From Lineus longissimus (Eukaryota; Nemertea; Pilidiophora; Heteronemertea; Lineidae): DNA of 64,000 bases. The stretch spans positions 7,502,001 to 7,566,000 of the forward strand of contig NC_088314.1 of NCBI RefSeq assembly GCF_910592395.1, written 5' to 3'. A model generated the notes under the pieces. That model searched no databases. It saw only the letters and a program-made list of their open reading frames with translations, and was not told the origin of the DNA. Made by a program: the position numbers and the translations under genes. This document shows positions 22,561 through 43,541 of the stretch, one piece after another. The stretch's first letter is position 1; each line of letters starts with the position of its first letter.

Positions 22561-25500
22561 ATGAATATCGGTAACTTTCCAGCCAAATTTTATTATCATT
22601 CCAAATCCAAGCGAAAAATGGACAACCTCTTCCGACAGTCAATGCGAATAGCACTGGTTGTGTGCTGTTATTGGTGAGTGTTTGAATGAAGTAAATAGTA
22701 GTAGCCTTAGGCCTAATGTCGACGTAATGATGAATGCCGGCCTACGGGCCTATGCCTATGGCTAATCTTAAACTAACGATAAAAGAAAAAAATACTTCAA
22801 GCCAATATACGTCGATGGTTCATTCGACTAGCCTATGGCTATGCTAATTGCTATAGTATTTGTACCCTATCTTTCATGTCGGTGTACTGCAGGGCAATGC
22901 ATTTTCGACAAACTTTGTCGAAATTATTGAAATAGTTTTTGACCATGAAAACCTAGGGCACTACTGCAGGATCCCTTACAAAATGACCATCACTATAGCT
23001 ATCTATAGCGGCTAAATTTTAGAATCCCCGATCGGAAATGACGTAGTTTGATCGCATTCAACTATAAAGCCATTGAACAGTGGTGCTTGGTTAGTGAACC
23101 GGAATTACTGTCGTTTCGCTACATTGCCAGTTCGCTACAAGTCGTTTCGCTACATGGTAGGTCGTTTCGCTACATGGTAGGTCGTTTTGCTACATGGGTG
23201 GAGTCGTTTCGCTACATGATGGGTATGGTCGTTTCGCTACATGGAGGACGTTTCGCTACATGGGTGGAGTCGTTTCGCTACATGGATGTAGTCATTATTT
23301 TTACTCTATTTTACCCTACTATAATTCCCGGTGGTGACTACAAATTTATTGTAGCACAGTTTGCCAGTAAAAAAACTTATACGGTTTGATGGCGCGCAAG
23401 GGGTTCTTGTCGTCCTGGCCTGGGTTAGGCCACATAAAAAAAAGAGTTTGTGATCGTCCCCGCCCGCCCCTACGAAAAACGCCCGGCCCCATTTTTTGTT
23501 AAAATCCTAAAAAAGTCTGCGTTGAAGTGCGGTTGAATGACCCCTGTGGAAAGTTTCACCAACGGGAATTATAGTAGGGTAAAATAGAGTAAAAATAATG
23601 ACTACATCCATGTAGCGAAACGACTCCACCCATGTAGCGAAACGTCCTCCATGTGGTGAAACGACCATACCCACATGTAGCGAAACGACTCCACCCATGT
23701 AGCGAAACGACCTACCATGTAGCGAAACGACTTGTAGCGAACTGGCAATGTAGCGAAACAGCCTGATACCGTGAACCGATGACCTTTTTTTGGGGTGTGA
23801 TCGGGGATTCTAAACTCGTTCCTCTATAGCTAACCCTAACCAAAACCTCTCTTTGAAACATTTGTCAGGGATTCTGCAATCAAGCCAAACCTAGTGACTA
23901 GTGTAAAGATGGTTTGTTTTCCCGACCCTTGGTAATGGTTGGTAGTAGTACTAGTATAGTAGAGGCGGAACGAGTTTACAATCCCCGATCACACCCCAGA
24001 AAAAGGTCATCGGTTGACTAACGAAGCACCACTGTTCAATGGATTTATAGTTGAATGCGATCGAACTACGTCATTTCTGATCGGGGATTGTAAATTTTAA
24101 CCGTAGAGGCATCTAAGTAAGGGCCTATGCTATACTTTGGTTTGACCATAACAATCAACATAACCCACTCGCACCCAGCTGGAAGGTGAATAAAATGTAA
24201 CAATGTAATAGAGATCCTTTGTTGATGCAACCTGCTCTGCTGTACATTTTATTAAGCTTCTACCTGAATGCCAGCTCTATGTTCTAATTCGTACCTTACA
24301 AATGTCTCCTTTATCGCAGGTGTGTTTCGATCTCATTGGTGTTTCTCAATAAGTACCTACTGAGTAGCAAAGACTTGAGGGTAAGTTCTTTTATCCATTC
24401 TCACAGACTATTGCGTTCCCTCTTTGCAAATTTGTTCCAAAATTCTGTGATTGTTCTTATATCTGTTTGCTGTGAAAATGATATCACTACTTTTTGTTCC
24501 TTCCAAACTAGGTCCATATGTACTCTCTTTTAGGAAAGTTAATATACACAGGGTTAACCAAGATGTCATGGGAGAAATTGGATATTTCTGGCTCATATCA
24601 TATTAAAATTGGCATATAAGCCGACACCTCCCTATTTAAGATGTAGTCCTCCCGAGGGTGTCTCCTTGAAATGCCTCTGGTTCTACTTTCGTATTATTTC
24701 TGATTCCTGTTACTTTGCCCCAACAGCTTGATGCGCCTCTGTTCATCACATGGTTCCAATGTGTTGTATCGCTGCTGCTCTGTGGTGTCCTCAGTCTCAT
24801 AGCAAAGGTCTTCCCAAATCACGTTACCTTCCCAAAGTTCCACATAGAGATGAAGATCATGCGGGAGGTAAGGAAACTTTAGCATCACAGATATAAATCA
24901 GGCCTGAGGCTGAATAAAGCGAATTGCTTTTTGTTGTAGGAGAGATTACAAATTTTATAAGTGGCTTTAGCATGGCCTCATTATTATAGAAGTTATCAAT
25001 AATTAATGTGCAAGTTACATTGTTGGCTGTGGGGCGTCTGGTATTTGGTTTATGTAGCTAATTACTTCACACTTTTGTAGCATTTTACCTCACACTAATT
25101 AGCAAATAAGTGAAATAAACTTGGGGTCGTGTGTAGTTTTTCTGCAGCTGTAACCTCAGTGGAGAACACCTTTTTGTGGAATCGGGCCTCTATGGTTTTA
25201 CTGATTTAGCACTTGTTGCTGGAACAGGATTCTTGTGAGAGAGGAAAACAGAAATTATTAATGTCTTTGATCTATTCCAGGTGCTGCCGCTATCTCTTAT
25301 ATTTGTTGGAATGATTACGTTCAATAATCTGTGCCTGAAATACGTCAACGTTGCGTTTTATTATGTTGGGAGATCTATGACTACTGTCTTTAATGTGGTA
25401 AGTGGTTAGTGGTTAGTGGTTAGTGGTAAGACTTGATCTGCTGCCTGTTAAAAGGTTGAGTGTGAGAGAAGGCGATTGGAGAGCCAGCTTACCAGCCAAG

Positions 25501-27376
25501 CCACAGTATTGGAATATCGTCACTACTTGACTCTTTCACTGCCAGTATCGCAAAGTTTTTTGCAACAATTTAAAAACATCAGTCATTACACATTTATTCA
25601 ACTAGGATGATCTAAAGACATCATTTGAGCCATCATTTCCAAAACAAATCAAAGATAGCTATAAACTTATTGGAAAGATTTAGAAACGCATCATTGAAAG
25701 ACGACATTTTTGCCCCCAAATCCACCACTGGCACCAGATATCCCACTGCAAAAAACCTTCCTTAACGCATTGGTTTCTTTATACAATTTAAAAGGGATTT
25801 CCTGCTGCTCTCTGACCTTAAATTGTCACAGAGATATAGCAGAAGTGTACATATTAGTTTACCCTAGACAACTTGAGAGATCACCTAAAGCCCCAAAATA
25901 AACATGTTGGCTTTCTTTTGTGGGATATATATATTTATCTGATGGTGTTGATTCCTTAATACTAACAACAAAGATAAACAGAAGGACAGTCTTTTTTTAA
26001 ACTCGGGACTAAGTATAAATCCTTGGCTTTATGACATGAGTTTGAAGTTTTGTTTTTCGTTGAGGTTTAAGACGAGTTAAAAATGATAGAGTTAGCTGCC
26101 TGTAGTAAAATGTTTTGTGTTACAACTGCCTTGACCTTGTTAGTGTCCCTCCATTTCTGGTTACAACTCTAATACTATTTGTCACATATTCAAATCAAAC
26201 AACAGAACTTATTGGCATGTAATTTAAAGCTATGTTGGAGCCAGACAATCAAAGAATTCTGTTCGGTGCCTGAAGAACGGTAAGCCAGTCTGGCTCACCA
26301 TGTCAATCGTCTTTATTTTATTTTCAGATCATGACATACCTTATCCTTGGTCAGAAGACAACTTGGCAAGCTATGGTCTGTTGTACAATCATAGTTGTAG
26401 GGTTCCTTCTTGGAGTTGACCAGGAAGATGCAGCAGGTAACAAAATTATTCGTCAGTCAATTATTCAAAATTTATGGAAGGTCATGCAGCGGTCAATGTG
26501 AATCCTATACCCCCCCTACTCAGGCCAATTAGTGGTGAACCCTGAATAAGGGGTACTAAGTTTAGATAGACACTTTGCCTGATACGTCAAGTACGCCAGA
26601 TACTGAAACCTTTCAGTGGAACGTGTATGTAGATGAGTAGCACAATGTCTGCTTCAACCCAAGCATTTCTGTGCACCTGGGTGAAGTAAGGTAAGTAAGA
26701 GGAAGAGACCTGCCCAGAGTCTTAAACTAAGTGTGGTGTTCGAACCAGTGACCTCTTGACTGCTGCCGTGAGTCTGAGCCACTGGACCACAACATGAATG
26801 TGCGTAGTAATGTCATACTCTCTGCTTTTAGGTTCACTCTCGGTAATGGGCGTCATATTTGGAGTCCTTGCAAGTTTATTCGTTGCGCTTAATGCCATCT
26901 TCACGAAAAAGGTCTTGCCAGCAGTCAACCAGAACATATGGCGGTTAGCCCTCTACAATAACTTCAATGCCATGATCCTGTTTTTACCACTCATGCTTCT
27001 CTCCGGGGAATTCGAAAGCGTCATCTATTTCGATAGACTCGGTTATCCATTCTTTTGGATTGCCATGTTTGCCGGTGGCGTATTTGGTTTTGCCATCGGA
27101 TATGTCTCAGGATTACAAATTCAAGTGACGTCACCACTGACCCATAATATCTCTGGAACAGCAAAGTCATGTGCTCAAACGATCTTAGCTTGTGCCTATT
27201 TTAGGGATGTGAAGAGCCTGCTATGGTGGTTATCAAATGCTGTGGTTCTTTTTGGATCATTCGCCTATACGTTGGTGAAACGTTTCGAGATGCGCAAATT
27301 CCACGAGAAGGAGATGTTATTGTTGTCATCGAAGTTGGATGATGTTGAATCAGCAGAGGAGGAGGGCACGAAGTAA
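22561..27376 (+). CDS. SLC35C1: GDP-fucose transporter SLC35C1, complete
   Basis: A multi-pass Golgi nucleotide-sugar transporter that brings GDP-fucose into the lumen for fucosylation. Six exons in consistent phase: 22561-22673, 24320-24380, 24727-24867, 25281-25397, 26328-26436, 26832-27376, giving 361 residues (family about 360). Conserved segments are [72 protein letters not shown] and [12 protein letters not shown]. The start is the first in-frame ATG after a stop; a second ATG at 22618 is also possible. A Trp codon is split across intron 1. The tail has an acidic cluster ([10 protein letters not shown]). Intron 1 contains a 1.1-kb palindromic element and intron 5 a SINE fragment. The gene stands alone, with repeats upstream and about 3.8 kb of gene-free DNA downstream. 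Confidence 0.96.
23003..24108. mobile_element. Palindromic element in SLC35C1 intron 1
   Basis: Terminal inverted repeats of about 95 bp (left 23003-23100, right 24010-24108) both contain AATCCCCGATC, AATGACGTAGTT and GAACAGTGGTGCTT. Inside, 23111-23332 and 23563-23773 form a second inverted repeat made of tandem copies of GTCGTTTCGCTACATGG. A further internal AATCCCCGATCACACC-type end occurs near 23800-24000, suggesting a nested or rearranged copy. There is no transposase frame. In the pre-mRNA it could form a long hairpin. Confidence 0.8.
26640..26800 (-). mobile_element. tRNA-derived SINE fragment in SLC35C1 intron 5
   Basis: On the minus strand the sequence reads TGGTCCAGTGGCTCAGAC (A-box-like), then TCACTGGTTCGAACACC (B box). 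This is followed by a tail with GGGCAGGTCTCTTCC, shared with the AMDHD1 intron 7 copy. Confidence 0.5.
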
Positions 27377-27611
27377 AAATTACATTCGTTGGCATGATGA
27401 AGTGGTTAAGATGCCACATATTTGTTGTGTTTTACAGGCTTAACTAGCTACTAACTAGGTGAACTAACTAGATATTGGGACGAGGTTATGTATTCATATG
27501 TGTGGGACAAGGCATGTATAGCAGATAGCATCGAGGGACAAGTTGATATTCGTTAAATTCTAGTGTACTCACTTTTAGTTGAAGAGATGTGCTTTTAATA
27601 CTATTGCAACT

Positions 27612-27617
27612 AATAAA
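27612..27617 (+). terminator. Polyadenylation signal of SLC35C1
   Basis: AATAAA lies 236 bp after the stop codon of SLC35C1, in the expected orientation. Confidence 0.6.
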
Positions 27618-27619
27618 AG

Positions 27620-30600
27620 CTTAGGTCTACTTGCCAGTTGATAGCCTGAAGCCCCCAAATTGAATCTGTGTCACTCACTATTTATGTAACTCTGATAAAA
27701 TGGCTCAAGGATGTGATATTTGAGAAAATGACAGAAGGCAATAGTAGAATAGGTTGTAGAAGAACTTGAAATGAACAAGTAAAAATATGATCAATAAGGT
27801 TATTGACTAAATTTTGTAGCTCTCACACCCCTGGTGGCATCTGGTCTTTATTTTCGATGCAAATTTACTCTCGTTTACTGAACATGCACTTTTAGGCGTG
27901 AGATCCAGAATCCTCCATGCAGTGCCAGTAATGGAACTTACTTATTATTGCAGTTCATCAGATGCATTGCTACGATATTTCCCAAAGTTGATGATACTCA
28001 GTTTCTTTGTTTCCGCCAGTCTCATATGATGATCTCCAAAAATTGACATTTACTCTGACTACTCGGGAGTAAACACTTATCTATATGAATAAATCAATGA
28101 TCTTTATGGCAGTTGAGTATTGTAGTACACGGATTTGAAGCATAAAATTTGCAGAGAATTTTAAATCGGCACCAGGCTTACCTGGTCAGATTAAACAGAT
28201 GTATCATTCTGGGCATTTTTGGCAATATGACCGCAATCCTACAACCTCTTTTCCCCCAGGCAATTCTACCTGAGAAGTACAATCTCGAATGTATGCAATT
28301 TATCAATCAATGTATAATTTTTTCTGCAGTCATATAGTTTATACATACTTGTCATTTATTTATCTGTGAAAATTTCTATAAGACTGTGTCTTCTGAAGAA
28401 AGTGTAATAACCATTGAAAGAGAAATTCTGTTTATCAAAATGTACAGAGGAATTTTAAACCCATTACCGAGTCCCTCAATGATGAAAACCTGTGTGACAT
28501 AACTGATGTACACTGCTTGACTATCCTGATGATTTGTAGTGTTGTAAAATTTGTAGCTTATGTTAGTGTTGTAGCATAGGCCTATTGCCTGTACAGCTGG
28601 GACAAGGGCATGTATGCTATGGGTTGGGTATAGAGAGAGTTTTGTATCAGATAGTAATGGATACATTTAGCCCTATAGATGAGTTTCCGTGATGTAATGG
28701 CAGGTAATGTCAGGCATCATCTCAAACACAGTGTCGGGTGCCAGGTGGGTGGCCAGTTCCATGACGTCAGATTGGGAGAACCCACGTCATAATCAGCCAC
28801 CAGAATGCAGGGAAAAGTTCACTTTAATATTTCTTAAAATTATCACAGAATGATATGAAACTGTTAACCTTTTTTGTTGATTTGCCAGCAGTACCTTGTG
28901 AAATAAGGAGAGTAGTCTTACGTCTATTTGTTGAGTCACATTCCGTGTTGTTTTAAGAAAAGAATGTGTTATGTACTTGTCCAGCGTGTGTGTTAACAAT
29001 TGTTACTGAATATTTGGCTATTAAAAATTGATATTTATATTTCTAAATAATTTCTTGTCACTTTCTTTCACATTCTTGTGTCCGAGTTTTTGCACAATTT
29101 CCGTGGCCACCATACCAATGGAGTTCATTGGCCTAGGCCTGGGGACTCTTTCTTTGGCCAGAGGAAAAGTCCATCGTAAGCTGCTCATGTTTATCACTAG
29201 GTGGGGTCTTTAGCTTGCCCGTGCAATGGCATAGACACCAGATACACAGAACCCCGGTTTTAAGTTTCATTTGAAGGACTGTGATGAGTCAGTAATTTCA
29301 GTTCCTTTAAAGCCTCGCTGGTTCATTTAGAAGAACAGTTTTGTTTCTCCTTGGGATCAAACATGGGCCATATTCCGTGGTAGCCAGCAGTGTTTGCCAC
29401 AAGGCATGGGCTCCTCACTGTTCTGTACTCAAGCAAGTTGTTGATATGGAAATTTGCTCGGGCAAATGACCTTGATTGCACTATACGCAGTGCTTTCATT
29501 GCATGGCAGCTATCTCCATTTTTTTATATGGACCAGGCCGTCAAGTAACACATGCTGTGTTATTGTCAGATTTACTGGAATATGTTATATTGGACCCACC
29601 GATGCATTGTTAATTCTTGAAGTGTGGGTCAAGGAAATGGCGTCAGACAGAAAACGTGCTGCAATATTGCTCACTGTCGACTCGCACCAACAATAGGCAG
29701 ACGACGACAGCTGTCCCAGATTACCTAGCATTGCCACAGCAGTTGCAATGGTATTGATTCCCAGGTTCATGTAGTTTGTAACATGCGGCCATGTAAAAGG
29801 GACTATCTGGGATGGACTGGTTGCCATAGTTGGAACTTTGGAATCATTTTCTGAATTGCAAGCCAATGTTTTGCCCCACCTGTGAGAATGGAAGTGAAAT
29901 GACATGCGAATACCGTGCTTGAACTAGTGGTGCATATGTTAGGACTCCAAGGCAAGCAAGTGGCTTTCACGATCGAGTTCACGAAGGCGACCAGAAAACT
30001 AAACACACAACCGCTCTTCTGGTGAAAGAGGATGGATCATATAAGGAAAAGGAGGCTGCAATTTTACTTAGCCTCATGAAGACAGTCACAATCCCAACAC
30101 TCCATTCCGTCACATTTGTGCGACTTTTACACATTTACCTAGTACGAAAGACAGCATACAATTTGGTCATTCTCCCAGTGAGTGGCAGCAAAAGTACCCT
30201 TATTCTAAAACAGTCATTGAGCCAATCATCTCCGTCAGATGGACACAAGTGTCCTCTGCATTTCGACCTTGTATGGAGCCATCCAGTTAGTATGTACACA
30301 CTGAAGGGGAGGAGAGGTTCAGGAATTTTGGGGAAAATGCGTACATTTGCCCTGTACATTTTGTCCAAAATATGCATACAGGGGAGGGGGTCTCAAAATC
30401 CCCAGTTTGATGTGTACATACTTCATGGATTGCCCCTACTGTGTACAGAGTTCGTCATGTAGGCTGACACTATTTGACAAGATTTATTGTCAAAGGGCTT
30501 CATACATGGGCAAACGAGCCACCCCGCAGCAGAAGCACTGCTGAAGCAGTCTCCTTGATCAGAAAGAAACACCAAGCAGTATTTCTAAATTTTACATATT

Positions 30601-31140
30601 ATTTATTGTGACACATACTATGTACACATTATACATATGAGTGTTATTATCAAACTGACAATGTCTGTCTAAGGACGCTTGTATGCTATCAAAAAATATA
30701 TCTTACATGTAACAAAGGGCTGGCTCTGTTTTTTTTAATTATTTAGCCAAAACACACGTTCTACAGAAAAACCAGATATGTGATACAGTTTCTATCATAA
30801 TTCCAAGTGGAATGTAATCAAGCTATATCATTCCCATACAAGGCCACTAAAAGATTTCTGAAAACCGACGGGAACCATGAAATCAGATCACATCGGCCTG
30901 AGCTAGCCATGTCCTGTGTTAGCCATTTGCAAAAGGGCGAGTGGTACAGCCCACCCTGGAACTACAGACCTTGAATCTCGATGTTTACGTGGTCAACATG
31001 CATAAATAAATTAATAAAGTTCCAAAAACGGAACAATAATTTATCATCATTAAAAAGCATACATCTGTGCATCCAGGAGTTTCACCAGAAAAGATTCAGC
31101 AGTCATGATTAAAACATAATAAAGAAGACGGATGGTTGTA
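27620..31140. other. Gene-free interval between SLC35C1 and CFAP100
   Basis: No recognisable exon. A plus-strand open frame at 30022-30462 (146 codons) has no known domain, and its composition resembles the surrounding non-coding DNA. A degraded SINE lies at 29.2-29.4 kb. Confidence 0.6.
29220..29420 (-). mobile_element. Degraded tRNA-derived SINE
   Basis: On the minus strand a tRNA-like stretch with TGGCAAACACTGCTGGCTACC and a weakened B box (TTTGATCCC) matches the copy in CFAP100 at 31.97-32.07 kb. Confidence 0.35.
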
Positions 31141-31144
31141 AACA

Positions 31145-31150
31145 TTTATT
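31145..31150 (-). terminator. Likely polyadenylation signal of CFAP100
   Basis: AATAAA on the minus strand, about 80 bp past the CFAP100 stop. A second AATAAA at 31208-31213 is closer to the stop and could also serve. Confidence 0.5.
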
Positions 31151-31229
31151 CGCTAGATCACAGAGGCGCCACAAAATAAATAACTGACAGTTTGGACGGA
31201 TTATACATTTATTCGGCCAAAAGCGCCAC

Positions 31230-39373
<8,144 letters not shown>

Positions 39374-40263
39374 GCTGCAACTAAAGAGAGCATTGTTGGT
39401 TCGTTCAACATGTTTGACAAATTTTGTAATTGAACATTGAGTGCCAGTTCTCTTTCTCAACATCACCAGCTTTTCTGCCTTCTGTTCTGTCATTTATTTT
39501 GACACCGTTCATGTTGACAGCGTCAAATGTAAATTTTCGAAGCTACATTTTAACTGAGAGAAATTACAGACAACTGACACCGGCGGTAGGCCTAGTCGGT
39601 ACGGTTGTGACAGGATGACGACAACAACATTCAACAAACAACATGACATGTAATGATAAACAGTGCCACTGCCAGGTCAGTCACGATGGTTGACAGATGG
39701 CTAAGATCCAATCCATAAGTGGACTTCTAAACACTTCACAACAACATGAACAAAACACCTCAATATACATGTACATGCTCTGTACATGCATGTACGCTGT
39801 ACAAATGTACAGGGATTCCCTGTACATTTTCCTCTAAATTTGTAAAACAAAGTAAACTTTAGAACACCGATTGCAAGGCTTCTAATATGTAGATTATATA
39901 GAGGTTAATATTTTTCATAGCTTCAATAGACACTCTTTCTTCGGAATAGAAAGTTGTATATGATGACGTCTGGGATCAAGCCAAAAATTACCTTACTTTG
40001 TTTGATATTTCAGCAGAAAATAAGTGACAAGGAGGCCACCATAACAGTTTCAGAACGAGGCTGCCATGGCAACAATAACAAATAGGTCAGGGGTCATCAT
40101 TTGTAAATATTTAAATTAGCCATGTGCGTACCAGGAAGTACACAATACATGTGGCAAGTGTGCTCTTGTTAATAAACACAAACTACTCAATTTTCCATCC
40201 TTTTCACCTGTCGATCAGACAAATCTAAGACTTCTGTTTATTCATGAATATCCACAGAACACA
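39374..40263. promoter_or_regulatory. Shared divergent promoter region of CFAP100 and AMDHD1
   Basis: There are 890 bp between the two start codons, with no other gene. Part of the left side may be a CFAP100 untranslated exon. The region includes a short array of TGTACATG/GTACATGC-type palindromes (39765-39825) and a strong X-box-like motif at 40060-40073. Confidence 0.6.
40060..40073. promoter_or_regulatory. X-box-like RFX binding site
   Basis: GCTGCCATGGCAAC differs at one base from the palindromic X-box GTTGCCATGGCAAC bound by RFX factors, which drive cilium genes. It lies about 690 bp from the CFAP100 start codon and 190 bp from that of AMDHD1. CFAP100 is the plausible target. This is a motif match only. 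Confidence 0.5.
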
Positions 40264-43200
40264 ATGGCATACAGATTGTTGATTCATTCCGCAAAACAAG
40301 TGGTGTTTGTTGCTAAAAATGGTGAGAAAGTTTTGGTTGGAGATGGCCAGAAAGTAGCCATAATGGAATCGGAAGGGATTGATGGCATAAGCATTGTCAT
40401 AGACAAGTAAGTTGATAACACCCTCACTCTTATTCCATTGTCCCTACCGTCGTTAGGCCGAGTCGCACAACGTAGTGCGGCACTGATAATGTAGTCATCG
40501 TCTATAGGTGGCGCTGCAGGTAACTGATATACATTCAAACTTTCTCGTTCAGGGATCTGTCCCTGGCCCCTGCTTGGTGCACTGAGATCAGCTGAGTGGG
40601 GGTTATGAATAGAATATCTGATGAGGTAGACTGCAGCTAACAGCAGATCTGTAGGTACAGTCCAGATGAATACTACCTCTAATACACTGCTGCCAATAGC
40701 AATACAGTTACAACTGTTACAGTCAGTGTTTTTCTTGCAGAGAGGGCAACATCAAGGAAATTGGTGAAGACACAGAAATGCAGAAAAAATACTCCCCAGA
40801 AGAATTTGATCAGACAATAGATGCAACAGGACTCTGCATTTTGCCAGGTAAAGTAAAGAATGTGCTTGAAAGCTCAGTTCAGCATAATCAATGCTGGTCC
40901 TCGTGGACTGTGGACAAAACACAAAGAGACAGTTCCATGAATACCTATTTGCAATATCTTTCAAACAGGAGTTACATTTAGATTTATCCGAGGTAATATT
41001 TTCTTTTACCATAGCGTGGACTTTCCTTCCTTAAAAAGCCTCTTGTCAATTATTCTTTCTTTTTTCAGGTTTGGTAGATGGCCACACACATCCAGTTTGG
41101 GACGGGGATAGAGTTCATGAATTTGCTATGAAGGTAAATATGAAAATAATCTTATTATTTTGACAAAATACGCAAATTATTGCTAACACATGGCCTCTGA
41201 CAAGACAAGGCTGCTTATTTATTGTAATAGTGGAAAAGGTTTTACCAAGACAACAACAGGCACTTCAAGATCTTACTGGAAAAGAGGAAACTTCAGCACA
41301 TATCACTCTGTCAAGGGCGTACACATAATTTCCATTTCATTCGGTCTCTAGATATCATCATCTGGTTCCTAACTCTCTTTAGCTTGCTGGCGCCACCTAT
41401 ATGGATGTCCACAAAGCCGGTGGAGGAATCAACTTCACTGTTGAACGCACCAAAGCAGCCACGGAGGAACAGCTATTCACAAGTTTCAGAGAACGCCTGG
41501 ACAGGATGCTGGCCGCTGGTACGACCCTTGTGGAGTGTAAGAGCGGATACGGACTGAACTTGGAAACGGAGCTGAAGATGCTACGAGTGATTGAGAGAGC
41601 GAAACATGACTTGCCAATTGACGTGTCCTCCACTTATTGTGGCGCCCATTCTGTTCCAAAGTAAGATAATATTCTTTGTCATATCGCTTGTAACCTTGGG
41701 TAAATAACTTTACTTCAATTTATAGCTAGTCCTTTAAATGAGATGTAAACCTGTGATGCCTTTTTACTCTAGCCTAATGTGCAAGAATTATTATAATTTT
41801 GCAAAACTTACATACAGTCAAACATTGCTATCACCAGCACGGTCTGAACAGCAGAATTATGTCAATCAGGGTTAAGCGATCCCGAAAAGTGTTGTGACAT
41901 ACAGATAGAGGGCATGGAGGAGTGGAGGGAATTCCTCAGGATGTCCTGAATAATGATCCTTTTCTAACATCCCTGGGAATATTTGTCTTTTCAGGGGTTA
42001 CACAGCCAGTGAAGCTACCGATGACATCATCAATGTTCAAATTCCACATCTCAAGGCTCTTATAGACGGTGGTGAGCTCAGCGTGGACAATATAGATGTA
42101 TTCTGTGAGAAGGGAGTGTTTGACGTGGACCAATCTAGGAAGATCTTGGTGGCCGGCAAGAAGATTGGATTGAATATCAATTTCCACGGAGAAGAGTTAA
42201 ACTTATTGAACTCTGCTCAGGTAAAGGAAGCTTACAACAGTCATGACACTTTTTAGCTACTCCTCAAAATATCCTCCCCCTATATATGCAGTCAAAACAG
42301 TCCTTGTAATGTACCCCACACCTTAAATCAGAAGTGATGTCCCAATTAGGAACATCCAAATGTTTGTCTCTTGCATCTTGTGTCTTAGGATGTTATTGCA
42401 CATCCCACTTCTTGATTCCAGATGGGAGCAGAAATTGGTGCCATGGCAATCAGTCATTTAGAGGAAGTGTCCGATGATGGCATAGACGCCATGGCTAAAG
42501 CTGGCTGTGTCGCTACGATCCTACCAACTACTGCCTATATCCTGCGTCTGAAGCAACCTCCAGTCAGGAAGATGATAGAGAGAGGGGTACCAGTCGCTCT
42601 GGGGACGGATTTTAATCCTAATGCATTTTGTTTGTCATTGGTGAGTATTAGGTCTATTAAATATGTGACTTTAAATATCTGCAAGGTCTAAATTATTACT
42701 TACACGCTGACCTGATTACTTATGGCAAAGACAGGTCACAAAAACATCACACAGAAACATCGTTTTTTGCGTCGTGGAGTTGACGTTACGTGAGATGTGA
42801 CGTCACATGATAGAACGGTGTATTAACAGTCTAGATGTGGAGAGATATCCATCCTAATTTCAGCCACTCGTCATGCACCTCGCCTGTGTGAACCTGCACA
42901 TGACAATGGATGAGGCTCTGATTGGTGCTACACTGAATGCGGCCGCATCGCTGGGAAAAGCCACCACCCACGGATCCATTGAAGTTGGGAAAGTTGGGGA
43001 CTTTGTTATTCTTGATGCTCCAAGGCAAGTAAAGTTTGGGTTTATTGTCTGATATCAACTACGGTCGAAGTTTTCATATCACTTCACATTTTAACCCCAG
43101 TATATCCTAAAACCTTTCAGCAGAACTCAGATGAGCAGCTCAATGAGGGCAAAGCACCACTGATCAGTACCCATTTATACATGTGGGTAGAGTTAGGCAA

Positions 43201-43541
43201 GTTAGACATATGTGGGTAGAGTAAGGCAAGTTAGACACATGTGGGTAGAGTAAGGCAAGTTAGACACATGTGGGTAGAGTAAGGCAAGTTAGACACATGT
43301 GGGTAGAGTAAGGAAAGTTAGACAAAGAGACCTGTCCAGAAGCTCACCTCGACTGTGGGGTTCAAACTAAGGACCTCTTGATCGCTAGCCAAGTGTCTGA
43401 GACACTAGTTAACCCCTGTTTTGATTTTCGAATATTAATATCTCTTCCAGATGGGAGCATTTGATCTACCAAATGGCTGGACACGATCACATCATCAAGT
43501 ACGTCGTCAAAAATGGGAAAATTGTCAAGGAGCGCAAATGA
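40264..43541 (+). CDS. AMDHD1: Imidazolonepropionase AMDHD1, complete
   Basis: Hydrolyses 4-imidazolone-5-propanoate to N-formimino-glutamate, the third step of histidine breakdown; a cytosolic amidohydrolase-fold metalloenzyme. Eight exons: 40264-40406, 40741-40847, 41069-41133, 41383-41660, 41995-42220, 42422-42640, 42864-43024, 43451-43541, giving 429 residues (human 426). Metal-site and family motifs are present: GHTHPVWDGDR (His89, His91), CGAHSVPK (His194), NFHGEEL (His262), and ALGTDFNPNA (Asp336), which supports an active enzyme. Intron 7 has a GC donor (CCAAG/GCAAGT); only this donor continues into the conserved RWEHLIYQ tail. A GT four bases downstream would open a different 80-residue C terminus in the same last exon. 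Intron 7 also carries a 29-bp tandem repeat and a SINE piece. Confidence 0.96.
43181..43324. repeat. 29-bp tandem repeat, about five copies, in AMDHD1 intron 7
   Basis: Units read ATGTGGGTAGAGTAAGGCAA followed by GTTAGACAC, with small changes in the first and last copies. A related single unit (GGGTGAAGTAAGGTAAGTAAG) sits in the SINE fragment at 26.68 kb, so the array probably grew from a SINE tail. Confidence 0.9.
43300..43425 (-). mobile_element. tRNA-derived SINE piece adjoining the 29-bp array
   Basis: On the minus strand it reads AGTGTCTCAGACACTTGGCT, then TTAGTTTGAACCCCACAG (B box), then the tail shared with 26.7 kb (ACAGGTCTCTTTGTC). Confidence 0.45.

Noticed and set aside
30022-30462. 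A 146-codon plus-strand open frame in the SLC35C1-CFAP100 gap
   Set aside because: No recognisable domain, no convincing splice sites, and a composition like the surrounding non-coding DNA.
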